This document shows, piece by piece, positions 1 through 6,791 of a stretch of 64,000 bases of DNA (position 1 is its first letter; each line of letters opens with the position of its first letter). The notes under the pieces are model-generated. The model saw only the letters and a list, made by a program, of their open reading frames with translations, had not been told where the DNA came from and did not search any database. Where the stretch lies: contig JADZER010000018.1 of assembly GCA_020850415.1 (NCBI GenBank), positions 49,944 through 113,943 of the forward strand. Reading direction: 5' to 3'. Both the position numbers and the translations under genes were made by a program. This DNA comes from Phycisphaerales bacterium (GTDB lineage Bacteria > Planctomycetota > Phycisphaerae > Phycisphaerales > UBA1924).

Positions 1-161
1 AGGACCTGCTCCGGCGTCTGCGTCCCCGGGTGGTCATGCTGCACAAGGGCGAGGTGTGCTACGACGGGTCGTACGCCCGCTTCGGCAAGGCGGACTGCCC
101 GGCGGCGCAGGAGTACCTGCGCGAGATGCCGGTGCTGCACGGGCGCCGGCCGGCGGAGTGA
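1..161 (+). CDS. 3' end of an ABC transporter ATP-binding protein (partial)
   Basis: Reading from base 3, an open frame enters from the left edge and ends at TGA 159-161, giving about 52 residues. The segment VVMLHKGEVCYDG followed by QEYLRE resembles the C-terminal end of MlaF/LolD-type ABC ATPases, where the last beta hairpin (a 'V-x-L-x-x-G-x-V-x-x-x-G' pattern) follows the H-loop. No Walker motif lies inside the window, so the family is inferred from this tail only. It is followed 64 bases downstream by the ROK kinase in the same direction. Confidence 0.45.
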   Translation, partial: DLLRRLRPRVVMLHKGEVCYDGSYARFGKADCPAAQEYLREMPVLHGRRPAE

Positions 162-225
162 CCGGATAACCCCGGGGGCGTCGGGCGCGTACACTCGGGC
201 GCACCATCAACCACGGAGAGCGCAC

Positions 226-1206
226 ATGGCGTCGGACAGGCCGGTCGTCGGGATCGATCTTGGCGGCACGAACATGCAGGTCGGCGTGGTGCGGGCCGAC
301 GCGAGGAAGGTCGGGCCCGAGAAGGCGATCCTCGGCGTCTCGCGCAAGAAGACCCGGGCGAGCGACGGTCTGGACGCGGTGCTCGGCCGGATCGAGGAGG
401 CGGTGCGCGAGGCGTGCGGGCAGGCCGGCGTCGCGGTCTCGGACCTCGGGGGGATCGGCATCGGGGCCCCGGGCGCGCTCGACCCCTACAAGGGGATCGT
501 CTTCGAGGCGGTCAACCTGCGCTGGAACGACCTGCCGCTGGCCGAGATCCTCACGGGGCGGCTGGGTGTGCCGGTGTTCCTCGACAACGATGTGAACGCG
601 GCGCTCTACGGCGAGTGGGGGCTGGGGGCGGCGGTTGGCGCGAGCGATGTGCTGGGCGTCTGGGTGGGCACGGGGATCGGGGGGGGGCTCATCCTCGGGG
701 GCAAGCTCTTCTACGGGCACCACATGACCGCCGGCGAGGTGGGCCACATGCTGATCTTCCCGAAGAGCCCGCCCGGCACCCGGTCGCTGGAGCACAACTG
801 CTCGCGCACGGCGGTGGTGGACCGGATCGTCCGGCTCATCCGGTCGAACCGGGCGAGCATGCTGGGCGAGATCACCGGGGAGAAGTACGAGAAGATCAAG
901 AGCAGGGCACTGGCGACCGCCTACGAGGCCGGGGACGAGCTGACGCGCGAGGTGGTCAACGACGCGGCCACGCTGCTGGGCGACCAGATCGGGAGCATCG
1001 TGACGCTTCTGAGCCTGGAGAAGGTGGTGATCGGCGGCGGGCTGACCGAGGCGATCGGGGAGCCGTTCGTGAAGCGTGTCCGCGAGGCGACGAGGGAGAT
1101 CGCCTTCCCCGATGTGTGCAAGAAGGTGGAAGTGGTCGCGAGCCAGCTGCTCGATAACGCCGGGCTGCTCGGCGCGGCGATGATCGCGACCGACCGGATG
1201 TCGTGA
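226..1206 (+). CDS. ROK family sugar kinase (glucokinase-like)
   Basis: 326 residues, the usual ROK length. ROK kinases phosphorylate free sugars such as glucose with ATP in the cytoplasm. The N-terminal phosphate loop GIDLGGTNMQVGVV (residues 9-22), the catalytic-region motif FLDNDVNAA (119-127, Asp122 the likely base) and the glycine-rich VGTGIGGG (147-154) are all present. The ATG at 226 has GGAGAG six bases upstream. Odd point: after AGEVGHM (169-175) the usual CxCGxxGCxE zinc motif is missing. The aligned stretch has a single Cys (Cys192), so only His174 of the normal zinc ligands remains. Substrate cannot be read from sequence; a regulator is unlikely because there is no HTH domain. Confidence 0.9.
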   Translation: MASDRPVVGIDLGGTNMQVGVVRADARKVGPEKAILGVSRKKTRASDGLDAVLGRIEEAVREACGQAGVAVSDLGGIGIGAPGALDPYKGIVFEAVNLRWNDLPLAEILTGRLGVPVFLDNDVNAALYGEWGLGAAVGASDVLGVWVGTGIGGGLILGGKLFYGHHMTAGEVGHMLIFPKSPPGTRSLEHNCSRTAVVDRIVRLIRSNRASMLGEITGEKYEKIKSRALATAYEAGDELTREVVNDAATLLGDQIGSIVTLLSLEKVVIGGGLTEAIGEPFVKRVREATREIAFPDVCKKVEVVASQLLDNAGLLGAAMIATDRMS

Positions 1207-1475
1207 CCATCGCGCAAGTGCCGCGCGTCGGGCCGGGCGCCGCGTGCGCGGCGGCGCTGTGCGTCGCGCCGATGTGCACAAGGTGTGGATCGTCGGGTGT
1301 TATTGGGTCGTCGCGCGGGGTGCGCGCGCGGCGTCGGGCAGTTCCTGCGCGGAGCGCGCAGGATTCTGTGCGATTTGCCGCCAATCTCCGGAAAGGATGC
1401 GTCGTGGGTATTCCCCCGCATGTATAGTTTGGAGCAAGTTGCTTAGGGACACTCAGGGATGAGGGAGAGAGAGCA

Positions 1476-1742
1476 ATGGGATACCCCGATACCTATGGGC
1501 AAGCGGAGCATCGGCGCGCGCTCGACACGCTGCTCACCGACATGTTCACCGACCGGGGAGCGCCGGCCCCGCTGCCGATCCAGAAGTTCCGGGCCGCCGG
1601 CGGCGTCCCGGGCGCTCCACCCCGAGCGAACGCGGGGGGCGTGATCGGTGGGCGCGTGGTCGCCGGGTTCTGCGAGGTGAGCCTGCTGCTGGAGGGGCTG
1701 CCGACGGGGCAGGCGGCGGGGTCTGCGCTGAAGCGAGGCTGA
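1476..1742 (+). CDS. small hypothetical protein (88 aa)
   Basis: The ATG at 1476 is preceded by GGGAGAGAGAG, a good ribosome binding site, and the frame stays open for 88 codons. The product is soluble-looking, begins MGYPDTYGQAEHRRALDTLL and has no signal peptide or membrane segment. The second half is rich in Gly, Ala and Arg. I do not recognise a family. The region just upstream (1380-1475) is less GC-rich than its surroundings and holds a TATAGT hexamer at 1423-1428 with TG directly before it, but no convincing -35 box. It stands alone between the ROK kinase and the 3' end of lepB. The 269 bases between ROK and this ORF otherwise show only a short GC hairpin near 1345-1365. Confidence 0.45.
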   Translation: MGYPDTYGQAEHRRALDTLLTDMFTDRGAPAPLPIQKFRAAGGVPGAPPRANAGGVIGGRVVAGFCEVSLLLEGLPTGQAAGSALKRG

Positions 1743-1787
1743 TCCCGGCGCCACACCGAGGGCGACACGGACAGGCGCCGATGCGCG

Positions 1788-3464
1788 CTACCAGATGAAC
1801 CGCATGCGCCCGACATCGGGGATGGGGATCCGCTTGTCCTTGTGCATGGCGGGGAAGTAGACGAAGAAGGCCTTGCCGATGAGCAGGTCGCGGGGGACGA
1901 TGCCGATGGTGGGGTCGATCTGTTCCTTGACCCACGGGTCGGGGGAGCCCCACAGGCGCCCGTCGGCGCTGTTGGGGCTGTTGTCGCCGCAGACGAAGAA
2001 CTGGTCGGGCCCGAGCACGAGCGGCTGGGAGGGGTGGGTGGCCAGCGACGCCTGACCGGCCCGGGTGACGCCGGGGTTGTAGACGCCGGGCCGGTAGAAC
2101 AGGTCGCGGTCGAGGCGGACGCGGTGGAGGGCGACGGGCGAGCCGGCGAGCTCCCACCGGAGGCTGGGCTCAGGGTAGAGGGCGGTGTCGCCGAGGGGGT
2201 TGCCGCCCGCGCCGGCGCGGAGCAGGTCCTCGGGGGCGAGGCCGGTGGTGTGGCCGATGCGTTCGGCCGGCGACCATGCGTACTCGCCCATCGCGACGCG
2301 GTCGCCCCCGATCCAGACCTGGACGGACTGGTCGACATGCCAGAACTCGACATTGGTCACGCGCCCGGGCTTGAGCGAGCGGCCGACAGTCTCTTCCGCG
2401 AGGGTGCGCCACTCGCCGGGGGCGTCCCCGGTCATGGGGCGCATGCGGATGGTGACCTTCTCTCCGGCGATGTCGGCGCGGAACTCGTGCCCGCGGGCGT
2501 CGAGCACGGCGGCGAGGGTCAGGCCGTCCTGGTCGGGCTCGACGCCGAGGGCCATGCGCACATCGGAGACGGCGAACTCGGGGTTCTGCTGCAGGCCCCG
2601 GGCGCGCTCGTCGTAGGAGTAGCGGTCGGTGATGTGGCGGGCGCGGTTGTCCCAGGCGAGGGTGGTGGGGGCGCTGGCGGCGTAGGTGTAGACCTGCCCG
2701 TCGGTGTTCCAGGAGGCGTCGGCGACGCCGTCGGGGGTGCGTCCCTTCCACGGGTTGTCGAACCAGCGGCGGGTGTCGCGTTCGGGGTGGAGGGGGGAGT
2801 ACTCGGAGCTGTAGATGGGCTGCCAGAGCTCGCGCTGGGTGCGCTCGCTCTTGCGGGTGATCTCCCAGCCGGTGGCGGCCCAGTCCGAGTGGGACTGCGA
2901 GCCGGCCTGGCCGGACGCGGGCCGTCGGAAGACATCGCCGTCGGCGAGCGCGACCTCCTCGCCGGGCAGGCCGACGAGGCGCTTGATGTAGTTCTGCTGC
3001 TGCCCCGTGTCCATCTCGGAGTCGGGCCGCCCCGGGTATTTGAAGACGACGACATCGAAGCGCGCGGGGTCGTAGATGGAGTAGAGGTACTTGAGGACGA
3101 AGATGCGGTCGCCGGCGAGGAGGTCCTTGTGCTGGCCGAGCTCGAGGGGCAGCTCGTTGCCGATCTGGGCGCCGGTCATGGGGTCGGTGGCGGTGAGGGC
3201 GTCGGGGTTGTCGCCGACGCCGACGAGCCCGCCGCCCCTGGACGGGGAGGGGTCGACGGGCCAGATCACCCCGGACTCGGGGCTCTCGAAGCGGGTGTGC
3301 TTGCCGAGGAGGGTGGGGCCCATGGAGCCGGTGGGGATGACGAACGCCTCGACGACAAAGCCGCGGAACACGAAGGCGAAGATGAAGGCGATGATCAGCG
3401 AGCTGATCGTCTCCTTGGGGCCGTGGGAGGGGTTGCGTGCTTTGTCGGGTGTGGGCTCGGGCAT
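1788..3464 (-). CDS. lepB: signal peptidase I, long planctomycete form
   Basis: 558 residues, against roughly 200-350 for most type I signal peptidases. It cleaves signal peptides from exported proteins at the outer face of the inner membrane. A membrane anchor covers about residues 19-36. The S26 serine box FVIPTGSMGPTLLGK places the nucleophile at Ser47, the lysine box NYIKRLVGLPGEE places the general base at Lys161, and box E reads CGDNSPNSADGR near the C-terminus. Between the lysine box and box E lies an insert of about 300 residues, rich in Trp, Tyr and charged residues, that looks like an extra beta-rich periplasmic domain. The start ATG has AAGG eight bases upstream. It is the last gene of a run of minus-strand genes. 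Confidence 0.93.
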   Translation of the reverse strand: MPEPTPDKARNPSHGPKETISSLIIAFIFAFVFRGFVVEAFVIPTGSMGPTLLGKHTRFESPESGVIWPVDPSPSRGGGLVGVGDNPDALTATDPMTGAQIGNELPLELGQHKDLLAGDRIFVLKYLYSIYDPARFDVVVFKYPGRPDSEMDTGQQQNYIKRLVGLPGEEVALADGDVFRRPASGQAGSQSHSDWAATGWEITRKSERTQRELWQPIYSSEYSPLHPERDTRRWFDNPWKGRTPDGVADASWNTDGQVYTYAASAPTTLAWDNRARHITDRYSYDERARGLQQNPEFAVSDVRMALGVEPDQDGLTLAAVLDARGHEFRADIAGEKVTIRMRPMTGDAPGEWRTLAEETVGRSLKPGRVTNVEFWHVDQSVQVWIGGDRVAMGEYAWSPAERIGHTTGLAPEDLLRAGAGGNPLGDTALYPEPSLRWELAGSPVALHRVRLDRDLFYRPGVYNPGVTRAGQASLATHPSQPLVLGPDQFFVCGDNSPNSADGRLWGSPDPWVKEQIDPTIGIVPRDLLIGKAFFVYFPAMHKDKRIPIPDVGRMRFIW

Positions 3465-3569
3465 ATGCCAACCTTACCGGGGGCGGGGGGTGCGTGTTCG
3501 CGGGGGCGCGGTGGGGGGGCGGTGAGGGTGTGGTGGGGGTGCGGTGGGGGTTGCGGTGGGGGTTGCGGG

Positions 3570-4964
3570 TTAGGGCTGGTCGGGCGGGCCAGCGCCAGTA
3601 TCGGTCCCCGGGGCGCCGTCGGGCCGGTGTTTGCGCTTGCGCCGCTTGCGCTTCTTCTTTCTGGGGCCCTCGGCGTCGGCGCCGGGGGGTGGGGCGCCCT
3701 CGGTTCCGTGGGGGTCGTGCTCGTCCTGGGGCGTGTCGTCGGCGTCGGTGCCGCCGGATTCGTCGTCGGTGTCGGGGCCGGTGTCAGGGCTGCTGTCGGC
3801 GCCGGGCAGGGCCCCGGCCTCGCCGAGGGGCTTGCGCTTCTTGCGCCGGCGCTTCTTCTTTTTCTTGGGTTCTCCCTCGGCGGCGGCGGGCGCGGGTGCC
3901 GCGGCCTGGGGGGTGGGGGCGGGCTCGCGCCGCTCCCGGGTCTCCTGGCCCTCGCGCGGCCTGCGCTCGCGACGGCCCCGTTCGGGGCGGGGCTCGCGCG
4001 GGGGCGGGGCGGTGGCGCTGCCCGGCTCGGTGAGCTCCTCGACCGGGACGGCGACATCGGTGCCCGCGTCGAGGCGAACGAGGACGAGCTGGGTGAGGAT
4101 CTGGCCCTGGATCACGATCCCGTCGCCGTGGGGCGTGCCGACGCGCTTCTTGCGGTTGGGGAGCTTCTTGCGCAGATCCTCGTAGGTCTCGTCCTCGTAG
4201 CGGAGGCAGCACATGAGCCGGCCGCAGCGTCCGGAGATCTTGAGCGGCTCGAGGGTGGCCTTCTGGGTCTTGGCCGACCGCATGGAGATGGGCTTGAGGA
4301 CCTTGAGGAAGTTCTTGCAGCAGCAGTGCTGGCCGCAGCGTTCGTAGTCGGCGATGAGCCTCGCCTCGTCGCGTGCGCCGACCTGTCGGAGCTCGACGCG
4401 GGTGTCGTGGAGGCGGTCGAGCTCGTGGTGCAGCTCGCGGAGGTCCACGCGTTCCTCGCTGAGGTAGTAGTAGATGATCCGCTCGCCGCCGAGGAGGGCC
4501 TCGGCGTCGACCATCTTGACCGGGGACCGGACGGCCTGGGCCACATCGCGGGCCCTGCGGACCTGCTCGTGCTTGGCCTGCTCGAGGGCTGCCTGGGCCT
4601 CCATGTCCCCGACGGTGGCGATCCGCAGGACCTGGCCCTGGCTGAAGAAGGGGTAGTCGCGCCCGCCCGAGGCCTCGATGTAGCCGAGCATCTCCTTGCG
4701 GGTGACGCTCTTGCCGCAGCCGGAGTTCTGGCAGGTGACAGTCAGCACCTCGGCCAGCTCGGTGCCCCTGTGGGTGCGGGCGACGACCTTGGACCCGCAG
4801 CCGGGCTTGATGGATCCGTCGTAGGGGTACTCGCCGATGAGGCGCATGACGCCGAAGCGGACGACCATGGACTTGGGGGCTTTCAGCGCCGCGGCCTCGG
4901 CCGCGAGCTGGTCCTCGTATTCCTTGAGATCCGCCTCGAACTGAGGCAGCGGCATGATCGGCAT
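3570..4964 (-). CDS. RicT/PSP1-domain protein with polybasic C-terminal tail
   Basis: 464 residues from the chosen start; an upstream in-frame ATG at 5042 exists, but the ATG at 4964 has GGAG at the right distance. Residues about 30-315 match the PSP1 family (RicT/YaaT of Bacillus, which binds Fe-S clusters with RicA and RicF and directs RNase Y maturation of mRNAs). The family cysteines are visible: Cys210, CCC at 214-216, Cys247 and CC at 252-253, around GQHCCCKNFLKVLKP and GRCGRLMCCLRYEDE. The last 150 residues are disordered-looking, with Pro, Glu and Asp stretches broken by Lys/Arg blocks (KKKKKRRRKKRK; KKKRKRRKRKH). That tail is unusual for RicT and resembles the RNase E/G tail at 50160-50830. 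RicA and RicF partners were not seen in the window. Confidence 0.85.
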   Translation of the reverse strand: MPIMPLPQFEADLKEYEDQLAAEAAALKAPKSMVVRFGVMRLIGEYPYDGSIKPGCGSKVVARTHRGTELAEVLTVTCQNSGCGKSVTRKEMLGYIEASGGRDYPFFSQGQVLRIATVGDMEAQAALEQAKHEQVRRARDVAQAVRSPVKMVDAEALLGGERIIYYYLSEERVDLRELHHELDRLHDTRVELRQVGARDEARLIADYERCGQHCCCKNFLKVLKPISMRSAKTQKATLEPLKISGRCGRLMCCLRYEDETYEDLRKKLPNRKKRVGTPHGDGIVIQGQILTQLVLVRLDAGTDVAVPVEELTEPGSATAPPPREPRPERGRRERRPREGQETRERREPAPTPQAAAPAPAAAEGEPKKKKKRRRKKRKPLGEAGALPGADSSPDTGPDTDDESGGTDADDTPQDEHDPHGTEGAPPPGADAEGPRKKKRKRRKRKHRPDGAPGTDTGAGPPDQP

Positions 4965-5120
4965 GGTTTCTGCTCCGGCACGCACCAACGACACCGCCGG
5001 GTGCGCACCCGGCGTCCACGAGGCCCGGTTGTCGCCGGGCAAGGGGGGGTACCCTCGCGTCGGCCCGGCGGCGGCGGAGGGGTCAGGGTGCGTGCGGGGG
5101 CGTTGCCCCGCCGGATCAGA

Positions 5121-5480
5121 TCAGTTGCCGCCGAGGCGCCGGGCGCGGGCGGACTCGAAGAGCTCGGGCAGGTCGACGCGCTGGACCATCTCCAGCGTGT
5201 TCTGTGCCCCGACCTTGTAGAGGCTGAGTTTCTCGGCCCGGTTGTCGAGCACGAGGAGGATGTCTTCGTTGCCGCCGCGGGCGGTCAGGGTGACCAGGTG
5301 GCCGTTCTCGGCGACCATCTCGGCCCGCGCGGGCTGGTTCACCAGCGGGGAGATCAGGACGCCGAGCAGGACGGCCAGCACCAGGGCGCAGGCGATGAGC
5401 GGGCCCTCGCTGCGCCGGGCGGCTGTGTCGGGGGCGGTGTCGGGGGTGGTCTGGGGATTGGTGTCGGGGGTATGGCTCAC
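5121..5480 (-). CDS. small single-span membrane protein, unknown function
   Basis: 119 residues. A Thr/Pro-rich cytoplasmic lead of about 28 residues precedes one membrane segment (LIACALVLAVLLGVLISPLV, about 28-47), followed by a soluble domain with LVTLTARGGNEDILLVLDN that looks like an alternating beta structure. The start is GTG at 5480, which overlaps the TGA of the upstream gene in a GTGA arrangement, so translation is probably coupled. It lies between RicT and another small membrane protein. Similar to its upstream neighbour in having a beta-rich outer domain with a repeated 'D-N/S-x-x-E-x-L' pattern. No known family recognised. Confidence 0.7.
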   Translation of the reverse strand: MSHTPDTNPQTTPDTAPDTAARRSEGPLIACALVLAVLLGVLISPLVNQPARAEMVAENGHLVTLTARGGNEDILLVLDNRAEKLSLYKVGAQNTLEMVQRVDLPELFESARARRLGGN

Positions 5481-5770
5481 CGCTCACCCCCTCTGGCTGC
5501 GTCCATCTGGAGGCTCCGGTAGTCGAGCCCGTCGAGCTGGCTGCGCGAGTCGTTCCAGCGGAGGGCGATCAGCTCCTCGTTGATCGAGTCGGTGATGTAG
5601 ATCGCGCTGGCCTCCCCGCCGCTGCGGAGCTCGCCGGCGACCATGCTGTACTGCCCGCGGGCGCGTGCGGCCGGCTGGTTGCCGTTGGCGGGGACCGCCC
5701 AGACGGCGACGCCGATCGAGGCCGCCAGCAGGAGGTTGGTCGCAAGAAGCCATCGACGACGGGTGCGCAT
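5477..5770 (-). CDS. small exported or membrane-anchored protein, unknown function
   Basis: 97 residues. The ATG at 5770 follows a strong GGAGGAGG ribosome binding site with a five-base spacer. The N-terminus MRTRRRWLLATNLLLAASIGVAVWAV is a basic region plus hydrophobic stretch, fitting an uncleaved signal anchor or signal peptide. The remainder contains EASAIYITDSINEELIALRWND, which could form short beta strands. It overlaps the next gene by four bases and follows the 80-residue exported protein by 33 bases, so the three small genes are likely cotranscribed. Function unknown. Confidence 0.7.
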   Translation of the reverse strand: MRTRRRWLLATNLLLAASIGVAVWAVPANGNQPAARARGQYSMVAGELRSGGEASAIYITDSINEELIALRWNDSRSQLDGLDYRSLQMDAARGGER

Positions 5771-5803
5771 GGGGGCCTCCTCCACCAGAGAGAGCGGGGT
5801 CGG

Positions 5804-6046
5804 TCAGTCCTGGTGGCCGCGCTTGCTGGGGATCGCCTGGACGCCCAGCCCGATGCCGAGGATGACCACGAGGGTGATCATGTTCATGACCTTGGGGGGC
5901 TGGCCGGTCTTGGAGGGGACGGGGGCCTTGGGGCGGGCGTCCTGGGCGGGGACCGCCGCCGGCAGCGCCGCCAGGCACGCCAGCGCGAGGACCATCGGGG
6001 CGACCAGTCGGCGGAGGCGGGCGGTGCGGTGGTTCATCTGGCTCAT
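5804..6046 (-). CDS. small protein with signal peptide and one C-terminal membrane segment
   Basis: 80 residues. Residues about 14-34 form a signal peptide ending at AVPAQDA, and residues 54-71 (VMNMITLVVILGIGLGVQ) form a membrane segment near the C-terminus, with SKRG after it. The layout suggests a small type I membrane protein with a short Pro/Lys-rich periplasmic linker. The start ATG at 6046 lies 58 bases after the stop of the HYExAFE gene. No family recognised; it may act with the two following small membrane proteins. Confidence 0.65.
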   Translation of the reverse strand: MSQMNHRTARLRRLVAPMVLALACLAALPAAVPAQDARPKAPVPSKTGQPPKVMNMITLVVILGIGLGVQAIPSKRGHQD

Positions 6047-6104
6047 GGGGTGGATGCTACGGGCCGGGGCCGGGGCGGTAAAGCCTGGCCGGGCCGATCC
6101 GCGG

Positions 6105-6692
6105 CTAGGCCCCGATCGGTTCCATGGCGGGGGCGGGCAGGCCGACCCCCCCGGGGAACCCGCCGGGGGCCGAGAGCGAGCCGCGGAAGGGGTGGCTGAT
6201 CCGGGCGAAGGACGCGCTATCGACATGGACGGTGCCCCAGCGGGGGCTGCGCTCCCGCATGTGGGCCTCGTAGTCGGGGACGGCGACGGCGCGGAGGGCG
6301 TACCAGCGCCCCCGGTGCTCGACGATCTCCTCGAAGAGGCCGTCGGCGGGCAGCTCGTCGCACCAGTAGAGGAAGAGGAAGACCGCGCGGAACTCGGGGC
6401 CGAACAGCCGCTCCCAGGCGAGCATGGAGCGGACATCCTCGGCATTGACCCAGGATTCGAGGCGGCGGCCCGAGCCGGTGAGCTTGCGTCCCTTGATCTC
6501 GACGAGGAGGTTGAGCCCCGAGCCGTAGACCACAAAATCGAAGTTCTTGAGGGCGCCTGAGGGGTCCTCGCGCGGGGCGATGCTGGCCGGGAGCAGCGCC
6601 TTGCGGGCCTCGTTGACGGCGACATAGGGGATCCGCTGGTCGCGGAGGAACGACTCGAAGGCCTGCTCGTAGTGGTGCCGGCGCTGGGCCAT
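6105..6692 (-). CDS. HYExAFE family protein, nuclease-like fold
   Basis: 195 residues. The N-terminus reads HHYEQAFESFLRDQRIPYV, the signature that names the HYExAFE family, which I know mainly from planctomycetes. A PD-(D/E)xK-like core follows: NFDFVVYGSG (Asp52) and LLVEIKGRKL (Glu65, Lys67), the arrangement of a metal-binding restriction-endonuclease fold. The middle contains an aromatic-rich strand pair (FRAVFLFLYWCDEL). No DNA-binding domain or methylase partner is next to it, so a classic restriction system is unlikely; a repair or RNA-related nuclease, or an inactive fold, remain open. It is the first gene of the minus-strand run that ends with lepB. Confidence 0.8.
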   Translation of the reverse strand: MAQRRHHYEQAFESFLRDQRIPYVAVNEARKALLPASIAPREDPSGALKNFDFVVYGSGLNLLVEIKGRKLTGSGRRLESWVNAEDVRSMLAWERLFGPEFRAVFLFLYWCDELPADGLFEEIVEHRGRWYALRAVAVPDYEAHMRERSPRWGTVHVDSASFARISHPFRGSLSAPGGFPGGVGLPAPAMEPIGA

Positions 6693-6791
6693 GCGGGCAT
6701 CCTAACACAAGCCCGACCGGCGGTCACCCCCCTTCGGTCATCCTCAGGCGTTCATGCCAGGTGGTATCGCCAGTTGTAGTCGGCGGGCCGG

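Noticed and set aside
3095..3525. Small plus-strand gene opposite the lepB start
   Set aside because: It is a shadow of lepB and its upstream region; no ribosome site or similarity was seen.
1842..5522. Plus-strand open frame of 1226 codons opposite lepB and ricT
   Set aside because: It is the antisense frame of GC-rich real genes, with a Gly/Val/Ala/Asp-heavy product and no recognisable domain; the minus strand carries clear lepB and ricT motifs.
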